Shown here in pieces: positions 44,506 to 53,191 of a stretch of DNA of 64,000 bases. Below the pieces are notes generated by a model that saw nothing but the letters and a program-made list of their open reading frames with translations, was not told the origin of the DNA and searched no databases. Source of the DNA: Amycolatopsis bartoniae (GTDB taxonomy: Bacteria; Actinomycetota; Actinomycetes; Mycobacteriales; Pseudonocardiaceae); assembly GCF_014191255.1 (NCBI RefSeq), contig NZ_JACHWH010000016.1:1-64000 (forward strand), read 5' to 3'. A program made the translations under genes and the position numbers. Positions within the stretch are counted from its first letter, which is position 1. Each line of letters begins with the position of its first letter.

Positions 44506-46251
44506 CTACTTCGATGGGACGATCGCGGCAAGGAGGTACGACGCCCGGCTACCGCCGCCGTACAGGGTCACCTCGTTGTCGTAGACGGCTGCCGGCCGAC
44601 GGAGCGGGTCGACGTGCGGCCAGATCGAGGAACCACGCAACTCCAGGCCCGACTTGCCCCACATGACCGGCTCACGGCCGTGATCGAAATCGACACCCGC
44701 GACCATCAGACCGAGCCGGTAACCCCGTGGTACGACGATGCTCGTGGGCCAGATTTCGACATCGAGCTCATAGACCTTGCCGGGGAAGAGCGGCTTCACG
44801 GTGTCGTGGCTGAGGTAGGGGCGGAACGGGAGACTCTTCGACTCGTCCAGCTTCCGCTGCGAAGCCCGCAACCAGCCGTTCGTGACGGGGACCTGCGGGT
44901 CCGCCATCCCGTGGAAAAGGACCTCTTGCCCGTGCGGGTCGAACAGCCTGAGGCTGAGGAAGAAGTCCGCGTCCGTGGTGGAGGAGGAAGCCCACAGCTT
45001 GACCGCTTGCGGACCGAGGATCTCCGTGTCGCGCTCCATCGCGGGTGTGAGGAACGTGAGGCCCTTCTTGCTGAACCCCTGGTAGCTCGCGCTCTGCTCA
45101 CCGGGCGGCTTCTCGGTCAGCTCGAGGTTCCCGACATCGAGGTACAGTTTCGTCCATTCGGTGCGCGCCAGCGGCCACTCGTTTTCGGCGCGCTGTTCCA
45201 GCACCTCGTCCCGCGCACTGCGGATATCGAGCCGCACCTTTGGCTGGGTCCGCGCGAAATCCCCCTCGCCCTTGAGCACGTGGTCGAAGAACCGTCGCTG
45301 CAGTTCGACACCCTCGTTCGTGTACATCCCCGCGAACGTGCCCTGGGATTGACGTATCACCAGCCACTTCTGCGTGGACGCGGCATGCAGGAAACCCTCG
45401 GAGTTGCCCCGCAGGTGAACGCCCACCGAGCCCCAGCTGCCCACCGACAGAAGCGGAACTTCGATCTTGTCCCACTGTGCCCTTCGCTGGTCGTAGAAGC
45501 CGTCGTCGAGCGGATGCTCCATCACCTGCACGTACGGGTCCACGATGTTGGCGTCCAGTTCCTCCTGGGACAGCTCCACGTCACCCGAGATCAGCGTGCC
45601 GGTGAACTGGTTGCGGTATCCGCGCGACCCCAGCCCGTGCTGAACGGACCTCACCTGCGAATCCGACCAGCTTCGGTAGAACGTCGAGGGAATCCCGCCG
45701 TGATAGCTGAGCCCGCGGAGCATGTCGTTCCACGCCTCCCAGGCGATCATCCCGGCATGGTGCGGCGGCTGGAGACCGGCGACAAGCCACTGGGACACGG
45801 CAAGGTAGGACATTCCCATCGTCCCGATCTTGCCGGTGGACCACGGCTGCGCCGCTGCCCATTCGATCGCGTGGTAATAGTCCTGCGCCTCCCGCGGCGA
45901 GAAACTGTTCACCACACCCGGTGACCGTCCGATGCCACGGGCGTCCACAACCACGACCGCGTAGCCGTGTGGCACCCATTTCTCGGGGTCCACCGCCTCG
46001 AAGGAGATGTATTTCCCCGACGTGTCCTGGGCGAGTTCGGGCGCGATCTCGAGTGCGTTTTCCCAGGCGTCCGGGTAACCCTGGCAGAAAGGCAGATCCT
46101 TCGCGTAATTCGTGACCGCGAGGACCACGGGATACACACCCTCCGCGGGCGGCAGGAACACGTTGGCACGCAACACGATGCCGTCATCCATCGGAATCGG
46201 CTCGTCGTGCAGGATCCTCATCTCGACTGCCGGCTCTGGCCCCTGATCCAT
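44506..46251 (-). CDS. CocE/NonD-family hydrolase (X-Pro dipeptidyl-peptidase-like)
   Basis: 581 residues. The alpha/beta-hydrolase part has VVVDARGIGRSPG and the nucleophile elbow GTMGMSYLAVSQW, and the C-terminal half is the jelly-roll domain of CocE/NonD proteins (VPVTNGWLRASQRKLDES, FPGKVYELDVEIWPTS, RLGLMVAGVDFDHG). Members cleave esters or amides such as cocaine or cyclic lactones. No signal peptide, so intracellular. In this operon it could open an ester or lactone made by the flavin monooxygenase (inference). Confidence 0.87.
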   Translation of the reverse strand: MDQGPEPAVEMRILHDEPIPMDDGIVLRANVFLPPAEGVYPVVLAVTNYAKDLPFCQGYPDAWENALEIAPELAQDTSGKYISFEAVDPEKWVPHGYAVVVVDARGIGRSPGVVNSFSPREAQDYYHAIEWAAAQPWSTGKIGTMGMSYLAVSQWLVAGLQPPHHAGMIAWEAWNDMLRGLSYHGGIPSTFYRSWSDSQVRSVQHGLGSRGYRNQFTGTLISGDVELSQEELDANIVDPYVQVMEHPLDDGFYDQRRAQWDKIEVPLLSVGSWGSVGVHLRGNSEGFLHAASTQKWLVIRQSQGTFAGMYTNEGVELQRRFFDHVLKGEGDFARTQPKVRLDIRSARDEVLEQRAENEWPLARTEWTKLYLDVGNLELTEKPPGEQSASYQGFSKKGLTFLTPAMERDTEILGPQAVKLWASSSTTDADFFLSLRLFDPHGQEVLFHGMADPQVPVTNGWLRASQRKLDESKSLPFRPYLSHDTVKPLFPGKVYELDVEIWPTSIVVPRGYRLGLMVAGVDFDHGREPVMWGKSGLELRGSSIWPHVDPLRRPAAVYDNEVTLYGGGSRASYLLAAIVPSK

Positions 46252-46275
46252 TTGTTTCCCTTCTCGAACTTCGAC

Positions 46276-47934
46276 TCAGCTGTCGGTGCGCAACGCCGCT
46301 TGCTCGGCAGCGAGGCGTTCTTTCACCAGCTGCCGAAGGACGACCTTCTGAACCTTTCCGCTGGCCGTCTTCGGTAGCGACTCGACCAGTTCCAGCCGCT
46401 CGGGGAACTTCTGGCGCGCGGTGTCGGTGGACTCCAGGTGGCGGACGAGGTCGTCGAGGTCGAGCCTGGCGCCAGGGCGGGCCACGACGAAGGCGCACGC
46501 CTTCTCAGTGAGGACCCTGTCGGGCATCGCGACAACGGCGACCTCCCGGATGGCCGGATGTTCGCCGAGGATCTCCTCGACCTCTTTCGCGCTGATGTTC
46601 TCGCCGCCGCGGAGGATGATGTCCTTCGTGCGGCCCGTGATGCGGACATGGCCCTCGGCATCGATGACGGCCTGGTCACCGGTGCTGATCCAGCCGTCCG
46701 GGCCGATCGTGGCCTCGGTTTCCGACACGTCCAGATAGCCGAGGAATGCCTCCGGGCCACGCACGTACAGATCCCCGGCCACCCCCGGCGGAGCCACCGT
46801 GCCGCCATCCGTCAGGACGCGTGCTTCGGCAGCTCCGAGGATCTGCCCGTCGGTGGTCGCACGGCGCTCCACAGAGTCACCGGGGCCACCCGCGGACAGC
46901 GTCGGAAACTCGGTCGACCCGTACGCGCGCACCGCGACACATTTCAGTTTCTCGTCGGCAAGCCGGATCAGCTGTGGCGGCACGTCCGCCCCACCACACA
47001 CGAAACAGCGCAACGAACTCCCGGCGCCGTTCTCCGGCTCGGCCTCGACGAGGCCGCTGAGGAACGGCGTGGCGCCCACGGTGAATGTGCAGTTCTCGGT
47101 TCTGATGAGGTCGCGCCCCCGTTCGGGCCGCCATTGGTCGAGCAGGACGACCTTCGTCCGCAGCGCCACCGGAAGGTGGATCCCGTAGAGCAAGCCCGAA
47201 ATGTGCGTCACCGGCGACGGCATGAACACCGAGTCCCGATCGGACAGTGAGTATCGCTCGATCATGGTCCGGTTCTCGTACACGAGGCTGTTGTGACTGT
47301 GCACGACGCCTTTGGGCCGGGACTCCGTGCCGGACGTGTACAGCAGCAGGACGGGATCGTCCGCGGACCTCACCACGACCTGTTCGTCCGGCACATTCGG
47401 CCCCGTCGACGGTGCCCCCTCGCCGAGTAGGCCGTCGAACGTCAGCGCCTGGTCTCGCGCACCCCGCACCACCACCATCGTCTCGAGAGTGGCCACCTCT
47501 GCACAGAGCCTGCTCGCCAGAGCCGCATGATCGAATCCCCGGTAGGTCGAAGGGACGAACACGATCTTCGAGCGTGCCTGCCGCAGCATGAACCGCAGCT
47601 CCCGCTGCCGCAGGATCGGGACGAGGGGATTGCTGATCGCACCGATCCGGATCGTGGCGAAATGGACGACCGACGCCTCCCACCAGTTCGGAAGCTGGAA
47701 CGAGACGACATCACCGGGCCCGATTCCCCGGCCACGCATGGCGTTCGCCAGGCTCTCGACCCGGCGGAACAGGTTCCCGTACGTCAGCCGCTGTGCACCG
47801 TCGACGATGGCCGTCCGCGAACCGCATGCGGCCGCCGCCTGTTCGAGCTGCCGATCCAGCATCTCATCGGTCAAATGACCCTGTTCGGCGTAGGTTCTCC
47901 GGGCGCTCGTCTGCCCCGTCGGCAGCGCGATCAT
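46276..47934 (-). CDS. Acyl-CoA synthetase (AMP-forming)
   Basis: 552 residues. P-loop-like motif LLLYTSGTESRPKGVVHSHN, then AYGSTEFPTLS, DGWISTGDQAVIDAEGHVRITGRTKDIILRGGENISAKEVEE and the catalytic Lys in PKTASGKVQKVVL. This is the cyclohexanecarboxylate-CoA ligase/FadD group. Its ATG overlaps the stop of the luciferase-like gene (ATGA), so the two are made together. Different enough from the ligase at 42876 that the two are not recent duplicates. Confidence 0.9.
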   Translation of the reverse strand: MIALPTGQTSARRTYAEQGHLTDEMLDRQLEQAAAACGSRTAIVDGAQRLTYGNLFRRVESLANAMRGRGIGPGDVVSFQLPNWWEASVVHFATIRIGAISNPLVPILRQRELRFMLRQARSKIVFVPSTYRGFDHAALASRLCAEVATLETMVVVRGARDQALTFDGLLGEGAPSTGPNVPDEQVVVRSADDPVLLLYTSGTESRPKGVVHSHNSLVYENRTMIERYSLSDRDSVFMPSPVTHISGLLYGIHLPVALRTKVVLLDQWRPERGRDLIRTENCTFTVGATPFLSGLVEAEPENGAGSSLRCFVCGGADVPPQLIRLADEKLKCVAVRAYGSTEFPTLSAGGPGDSVERRATTDGQILGAAEARVLTDGGTVAPPGVAGDLYVRGPEAFLGYLDVSETEATIGPDGWISTGDQAVIDAEGHVRITGRTKDIILRGGENISAKEVEEILGEHPAIREVAVVAMPDRVLTEKACAFVVARPGARLDLDDLVRHLESTDTARQKFPERLELVESLPKTASGKVQKVVLRQLVKERLAAEQAALRTDS

Positions 47935-49019
47935 CGACTGGCCGACGAGCGACGAGTCGGCAGATCCTGGAGGTGGGGCAGGACCTTGTCGACGAAGTTG
48001 CCGTGATACTCGGCAGCCTGTTCCCACGTCATCCCCGGGCGTGTCGCGATCAGCAGGAACTGGTCGGGAGCCCGCTTCTCGTGGGTGGCGCGGAACTCGG
48101 CAATCGCCTCCTCCGGCGTCATGAAGGTCTTCCGCAGATCGAGACCCGTGATCAATCCCTTGTCGCCGCCGTGGCGGAGGCTCTCGTCCGAGTACACGTG
48201 GATCGACGGCCGCGACTCCCAGGTCAAGCAGTATTCGACCGCGTCACCGTGAAGTGCGGCCGCACGCTCCGGGTCGTCGGTGACAAAACACTGTCCGAAC
48301 ACCGAGATGGTCACATCGTCGGGGTCGCGTTCGTGGCGGGCGCACACGTTCTGCCACATGGGCAACCAGGCGTCCCACCGCTCCTTCGAGGTCAGGCCGT
48401 CGAAGAAGCCGCCGGGTCCGCCCACATCGAACCCCATGCGTGCCACGCGATCGGCCGACTGCTCACTCACCCCGACGACCTGCATGCCAGGACACGGTTT
48501 CTGCAGGGGCTTCGGGGTTATCGTGATGTGCTTGCCCTGGTACCGCTTTCCCTCGTAGTCGAAGGGCTCATCTTCCGTCCAGCAGCGGTGCAGCAGCTCG
48601 AGCCCCTCTTCCAGGAGGCTCGGCCGGTGCTTCGTGTTCACGCCGAGCATCTCCATCTCGACGTCCCACGGCGAGCCGACCTGCCCCAGCCCCAATGCCT
48701 TCAGCCGGCCCCCGGAAATGATGTCGACGAATGCCAGCCGCTCGGCCAGCATGACCGGGTGGTAATAGGGCAACTGGATGATGTTCGTGCCGAGTGACAC
48801 CCGGCTGGTCCGCTCCGCCGCCATGACCAGCGATTCCACGATATGGGGATTGAAGCCGTCGACATCCCCGTGATGCTCGCCAAAACTGATGATGTCCACA
48901 CCCCGGCGCTCCATCTCGGCGATGTGCTCGAAGCCTTCCCGGTAGAACTGCTGCCATGGTGTGAACCACTCCGGGCGAGGCGGGTTGCGCCAATCGTACA
49001 ACAGGCCGAACTCGATCAT
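47931..49019 (-). CDS. Luciferase-like (LLM) flavin-dependent monooxygenase
   Basis: TIM-barrel oxygenase of 362 residues using reduced flavin: SFGEHHGDVDGFNPHIVESLVMAAERTSRVSLGTNIIQLPYYHPVMLAERLAFVDIISGGR is here broken into the usual pieces (FGEHHG, LGTNIIQLP, HPVMLAERLAFVD). The IISGGR segment is the LLM hallmark. Substrates in the family include alkanesulfonates, nitrilotriacetate and ketones (type II Baeyer-Villiger enzymes). No flavin reductase gene is nearby, so reduced flavin would come from elsewhere. It sits between acyl-CoA dehydrogenases and a CoA synthetase in the operon. Confidence 0.88.
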   Translation of the reverse strand: MIEFGLLYDWRNPPRPEWFTPWQQFYREGFEHIAEMERRGVDIISFGEHHGDVDGFNPHIVESLVMAAERTSRVSLGTNIIQLPYYHPVMLAERLAFVDIISGGRLKALGLGQVGSPWDVEMEMLGVNTKHRPSLLEEGLELLHRCWTEDEPFDYEGKRYQGKHITITPKPLQKPCPGMQVVGVSEQSADRVARMGFDVGGPGGFFDGLTSKERWDAWLPMWQNVCARHERDPDDVTISVFGQCFVTDDPERAAALHGDAVEYCLTWESRPSIHVYSDESLRHGGDKGLITGLDLRKTFMTPEEAIAEFRATHEKRAPDQFLLIATRPGMTWEQAAEYHGNFVDKVLPHLQDLPTRRSSASR

Positions 49020-49051
49020 TTACCTCTCCACTCCCTTGTAGAGTCGCCGGG

Positions 49052-50164
49052 CTACCAGAGCGCGAACTCCGTGCCGACGAGAAGGTTCCCCAGCTCTGTC
49101 GCTATCGCACGCTGGTCGCCGTAGAGACCCTGCAGTCCGAGAGCGTGCACATGCCACCGATGAAGCGGGAACTCACGCGTGAAAGCGATGCCGCCGTGTA
49201 CTTGCAGGGCACCCTCCCCCACCGCACGACCCACCTCGGCCGCGATCGCCTTGGCCGTCGCGGCGTCGACATAGCGGCGGGAAGGTTCCGAATACCATGA
49301 GCCGAGGCCCTGCTCACATGCCGCCTCCAAAGTCGTCTGCTTGGTCGCCAGGCCCGCCAGGAGATGCTGAATGGACTGGAACGCTCCGATCGGCCTGCCG
49401 AACTGCTCCCGTTCCTTCGCATAGAGGACTGCGCGATCCAACATGTGTCGCGCATTCCCTGCCGTTTCACACGCGAACAACAGGCGTGCGGCATCACGCA
49501 GTTCGGCGATACCGGCCGCCGCACGTGCCCTGTCTTCCGGACAGTCCTCGAAGAGCGGCTCGAACTCCGCGCCGTCGAAACCGACCGACGCGCATTCGAC
49601 ATACGGGTCGAACGAGTGACGACGGTGGAGGGTCAGCCCCGTCGCGGCCACATCGGCCAGTACGAGCGTGGGTTCCGGGTCCTCGACGACGACCAGGAGA
49701 TGGTCGACGACCCCACCGAGCCGTACCAGATCCACCGCCCCGAAGAGCCGGCCGTTGCGGACAGCCGGCCTGGTGCCCGCGGCCTGGCCGCCGGCCGCGC
49801 CGTCAGCCAGCGAGATTCTCGTCCGGCCGGCGATGAGGTTCGACAAGTGCTCCGCTCTGGTTGCCCGGCTCACCACGAGCGGTGCCGCCACGGCGTTGTC
49901 GAAAACCGGACCCGGGACCAGGTATCTGCCCACGGCGGTGAAGACCCCCGCCATGTCCTGGAGCCCCAGGCCAAGTCCGCCGAGGTTGCGCGGGAGCATG
50001 ACGTCCAACCAGCCCGCGTCGACCAGCGAGGTCCACAGCGACTCGCTCCATCCCGACTGTTCCAGCTCTTCGCGAATCGGGGCGCGGGCCAGCTGGGCTT
50101 CCAGCAACTCCACGGCCGCGGTCTCGAACTCCCTGGCAAAGTCATTTCCAGAAATCTCGATCAC
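49052..50164 (-). CDS. Acyl-CoA dehydrogenase, small-type partner of a pair
   Basis: 370 residues of the ACAD fold: DAGWLDVMLPRNLGGLGLGLQDMAGVFTAVGRYLVPGPVFDNAVA at the N-terminus and DRAVLYAKEREQFGRPIGAFQSIQHLLA later; C-terminal LQVHGGIAFTREFPLHRWHVHALGLQG. The C-terminal YGGT-Glu region of ordinary ACADs is replaced, as in the FadE27/FadE29-like partners of actinobacterial heterotetrameric dehydrogenases. GTG at 50164 overlaps the stop of the neighbouring ACAD gene (GTGA), supporting a complex of the two. Confidence 0.87.
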   Translation of the reverse strand: MIEISGNDFAREFETAAVELLEAQLARAPIREELEQSGWSESLWTSLVDAGWLDVMLPRNLGGLGLGLQDMAGVFTAVGRYLVPGPVFDNAVAAPLVVSRATRAEHLSNLIAGRTRISLADGAAGGQAAGTRPAVRNGRLFGAVDLVRLGGVVDHLLVVVEDPEPTLVLADVAATGLTLHRRHSFDPYVECASVGFDGAEFEPLFEDCPEDRARAAAGIAELRDAARLLFACETAGNARHMLDRAVLYAKEREQFGRPIGAFQSIQHLLAGLATKQTTLEAACEQGLGSWYSEPSRRYVDAATAKAIAAEVGRAVGEGALQVHGGIAFTREFPLHRWHVHALGLQGLYGDQRAIATELGNLLVGTEFALW

Positions 50165-51324
50165 CTCGCCCTGGGAAGTCCGAGCAGCCGTTCCGCGACG
50201 ATCGTCAGCTGAATCTGCTCGGAGCCGCCGTAGACAGAGGCGGCGCGACCGTGCAGGTAGTCCTTGACAATCTGCGCTCCGTCGAGCGATGTGCCGCGGG
50301 TGAGGGGGGCCGCTCGATGCGAACCCAGCAGATCCAGTGCCGTGCCGAACAGCTGCTGCTCGCCCTTCGCGAGAGCCAGCTTGTCGACCGAGTCCAGCGG
50401 AGAAGGTACCTCCGCGTTTCGTGCTCGCCGCACGGCGCGACGCGAAAGTGCCGACAGGCCACTCAAGGTGACGTAGGCGGTGCCGATTTCCGCGGCCACG
50501 TCGGAGCCCGAACCTTCCCGGCGAATCGCGTCCAGCAGATTCCGGTAGGAGACCTCGAGCTCGGCACGACGCCGCAGCGCGTATCCGCTGCGCTCGTGGC
50601 CCAGGGTGTGCATCGCCAGTTCCCATCCGCCGTGGAGAGGTCCCAACAGGTTCGAGCGCGGAACCCGGACGTCTTCGAAGAACACCTCGCAGAACTCGGC
50701 GTCGCCGGTGATCTGGGTGATCGGGCGAACGGTGACCCCCGGCGCGTGCATGTCCACCAGCAGGTAGCTGATGCCCTTGTGCTTGGGCCGATCAGGATCT
50801 GTCCGGGCGAGCACGGCGCACCAATCGCTGTCGTCCGCCCAGCTGGTCCAGATCTTCTGACCCGTGAGCACGAACCCGTCGTCTTCGACGACAGCGCGTG
50901 TGCGCAGAGATGCCAGGTCCGAGCCGGCATCGGGTTCCGAGAAACCCTGACACCAGGTCTCCGCGCCCGACAACAGTGGTTCGGCAAAGCGCTCCAGCTG
51001 CTGCCTGGTCCCATACCTGAGCAGGGTCGGCCCGACGACATGCAAGCCGATCGCCCCGAAGGGCTGGGGAGCCCCGGCACGGGCGGACTCCTCGATGAAG
51101 ATCAGGGCGTGTTCGAGCGAAAGTCCCTGTCCGCCATGTTCCGATGGCCAGTCGATGCCCACCCAGCCCGATCGGTACAGGGTGCTGTGCCACTCCCGGA
51201 GTGCGCCGGTCCGAAGCCGGTAATCCTGCGGAAGCGGGGGCGGCGCGAAGTCCGCGAGCCAGGTTCGCGCGCTGTTCCGATATGCCTCCAGCGCCTGCGG
51301 CTCGACCGAGGCAGGGGACGTCAT
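50161..51324 (-). CDS. Acyl-CoA dehydrogenase, FadE26/28-like partner of a pair
   Basis: 387 residues. WPSEHGGQGLSLEHALIFIEE, WCQGFSEPDAGSDLASLRTRA (FAD/substrate), LTGQKIWTSWADDSDWC and the C-terminal LHGRAASVYGGSEQIQLTIVAERLLGLPR. These fit the group in which two adjacent genes form an alpha2-beta2 ACAD for bulky CoA esters, as in steroid side-chain breakdown. ATG 51324 overlaps the enoyl-CoA hydratase stop (ATGA). It would introduce the double bond hydrated by that enzyme. Confidence 0.9.
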   Translation of the reverse strand: MTSPASVEPQALEAYRNSARTWLADFAPPPLPQDYRLRTGALREWHSTLYRSGWVGIDWPSEHGGQGLSLEHALIFIEESARAGAPQPFGAIGLHVVGPTLLRYGTRQQLERFAEPLLSGAETWCQGFSEPDAGSDLASLRTRAVVEDDGFVLTGQKIWTSWADDSDWCAVLARTDPDRPKHKGISYLLVDMHAPGVTVRPITQITGDAEFCEVFFEDVRVPRSNLLGPLHGGWELAMHTLGHERSGYALRRRAELEVSYRNLLDAIRREGSGSDVAAEIGTAYVTLSGLSALSRRAVRRARNAEVPSPLDSVDKLALAKGEQQLFGTALDLLGSHRAAPLTRGTSLDGAQIVKDYLHGRAASVYGGSEQIQLTIVAERLLGLPRAR

Positions 51325-52088
51325 GTGACCTGCCCGAACTCGGGCGGGCGGCGTTCGAGCAAGGCGCGGACGGCCTCCTGGGAGTCCGGGTGCCCGGAGA
51401 ACTCCCTGGTCAGTCCTTGCTCGTAGGTGTACCCCGCCTTGAGGTCCATGGTCTCGATCTCCTTGAGAGATCGCTTCGCCATCCGGATCGCGGCGCCGCT
51501 GTGGCGCACTATCCGCTTCGCCCAGCCAAGTGCGGTCTCGATCAGGTCCTCCGGCGGGCACACGTCGACGATCCCGCCCAGCGCCCGGGCAGCCGTCGCG
51601 GGCAGGGGGTCCCCGGTGAGATACAGGCACCTGACCCACGGCTGCGGCACCAGACGGGCGAGATGCCGGGCTCCCCCCATCACTCCGACGCCGATCTCGG
51701 GGGTGCCGATGCGCGCGTCGTCGGCGGCGATCACGAAGTCGCAGGACGCCGCGATCGCCAGCCCGGTACCCACCGCCGTGCCGTTGACCGCTCCGACGAC
51801 CGGGACGGCGCAATCCTGGATTGCGAAGAAGGCCGTACGGACGACCTTCATCCGGGCATCGGCGTTGTCCGGAGTCAACGTCGCGAACTCGCCGAGGTCG
51901 TTTCCACCGCAAAAGTGCTTACCCGCCCCCGACAGCACGACGGCGTCGGCGAGCTCATCGGCGGTGGAGAAGAACTCGGTGATCTCGCGATACATCTCCT
52001 GCGTCACGGCGTTCACCGGAGGACGGTTGAGCAGAACGGTCGCGATCCTGTCCGCGACGGTGACTTTCAGATATTTCAAGCCGGTCAT
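51321..52088 (-). CDS. Enoyl-CoA hydratase/isomerase
   Basis: Crotonase-fold enzyme of 255 residues. Oxyanion-hole segment LSGAGKHFCGGNDLGEF, then AVNGTAVGTGLAIAASCDFVIAADDARIGTPEIGVG with acidic residues in the second half positioned as in hydratases. It adds water to an enoyl-CoA or shifts or cleaves a related intermediate. Starts 10 bases after the hydrolase gene and overlaps the following ACAD gene (ATGA). Confidence 0.9.
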   Translation of the reverse strand: MTGLKYLKVTVADRIATVLLNRPPVNAVTQEMYREITEFFSTADELADAVVLSGAGKHFCGGNDLGEFATLTPDNADARMKVVRTAFFAIQDCAVPVVGAVNGTAVGTGLAIAASCDFVIAADDARIGTPEIGVGVMGGARHLARLVPQPWVRCLYLTGDPLPATAARALGGIVDVCPPEDLIETALGWAKRIVRHSGAAIRMAKRSLKEIETMDLKAGYTYEQGLTREFSGHPDSQEAVRALLERRPPEFGQVT

Positions 52089-52098
52089 CGTGCACGCC

Positions 52099-53025
52099 TC
52101 ACGCGTTTTCGAAGGACGGCGTCAACTTGCTCTTGAACCACTCTGCCGTGTGAGCCGCGGCGACGTTCGTGTCACGACGGTCCGAGTAGAGACTCATGTG
52201 CCCCGCGGCAGGGAGCACCTTGAGCGACTTGTCAGGCGACGGGATGCGGTTGAACGCATCGACTTCGAGGTCGACCGAGGTGATGTTGTCACCCGAGACG
52301 ACGATCATCATCACAGAGCGCTCGACGATCCTTGGCAGGTAGGGAAAAACGCTGTAGGTGAGGAGGTGCTGCGTGGACTCGGTGGTACTCCAGTGCTCGT
52401 GCAGTGGCGCTTCCGTCTCCTTGAGCACCTTGAACACTTCGTACGCCTGCGGATAAGGCCAGGTCGGCCGGTCCTCGTGCGGTGCCGGCGACGACATGGC
52501 TTTCGTGCCACCCTTTCCGTCGAAACGGTCCCGAAGATCCTGGAGGAGGTCGTTCTCGAGCAGCCGAAAGTCGATCTCACCGTGGCAGCGTTTCAGGGTG
52601 GTATACCCGTCGACGACAGGGAGCACGGACACGAAGGCCTTGAGGCGCGGCTCGATCGCCGCCAGGATCAGGACGTGACCGCCGCTGTAGGAGATGCCGA
52701 ACGCGCCCAGCGCATTCTCGTCGACCTCGTCCAGCCGCTCCGCGAAGGTCACGGCGTTCCGGTAGTCCTGGATCTGGGCCCACGGATCGATGTGCTGCCT
52801 GCGCTCTCCCCCGCTCTCTCCGAAGCCGCGGTAGTCGAAAGCCAGGAACTGTACGTCGTCCCGCCCGACGATCCGGGCAACGTGCGGGAGCACGATCTCC
52901 TTGGTGTAACACCAGCCGCCGGCACCGATCACCGTCGGCAATGGACCCTCGCGGCCGTCCGGCCGGTAGAAGGTACCGACGATCGTGTCTCCCTCGCTTT
53001 GAAACTCGATCCTCCGCTCCAACAC
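52099..53025 (-). CDS. Alpha/beta hydrolase leading the catabolic operon
   Basis: 308 residues, DLH/FrsA-like. Segments: TVIGAGGWCYTKEIVLPHVARIV, FLAFDYRGFGESGG, nucleophile elbow GAFGISYSGGHVLILAA and the catalytic His in LPAAGHMSLYSDRRD. No signal peptide. Start is GTG at 53025 (then TTG) with a purine-rich site upstream. It is the first gene after the regulator's motif at 53120-53136, so it is probably a committed or entry step, for example ester, C-C or amide cleavage of the substrate. Confidence 0.85.
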   Translation of the reverse strand: MLERRIEFQSEGDTIVGTFYRPDGREGPLPTVIGAGGWCYTKEIVLPHVARIVGRDDVQFLAFDYRGFGESGGERRQHIDPWAQIQDYRNAVTFAERLDEVDENALGAFGISYSGGHVLILAAIEPRLKAFVSVLPVVDGYTTLKRCHGEIDFRLLENDLLQDLRDRFDGKGGTKAMSSPAPHEDRPTWPYPQAYEVFKVLKETEAPLHEHWSTTESTQHLLTYSVFPYLPRIVERSVMMIVVSGDNITSVDLEVDAFNRIPSPDKSLKVLPAAGHMSLYSDRRDTNVAAAHTAEWFKSKLTPSFENA

Positions 53026-53119
53026 ATTGTCCCTTCAGGCGCTGTTCTCGGATGAGTGTCGATTCGGGGCGCTGAGGCCCGCGCTGAAGAAAGAATAAGC
53101 GCGCTGAAAGGGGTACGCG

Positions 53120-53136
53120 TGTCTCATCAATGGACA
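53120..53136. promoter_or_regulatory. TGTCTC-N6-GGACA motif upstream of the catabolic operon
   Basis: TGTCTCATCAATGGACA, 95 bp upstream of the hydrolase start, a partly palindromic 17-mer. The same pattern, TGTCTC-N6-GGACA, occurs at 56048-56064 between the SDR and the third acyl-CoA dehydrogenase. Regulators of the AcoR kind bind inverted repeats of about this size, so it is the likely site of the protein encoded at 53192-54955. Confidence 0.6.
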
Positions 53137-53191
53137 CGAAGGCTCACCGGCGGCGACCGGGCACCGGGGTCAGGCGTGATCGGCCCTCTGG

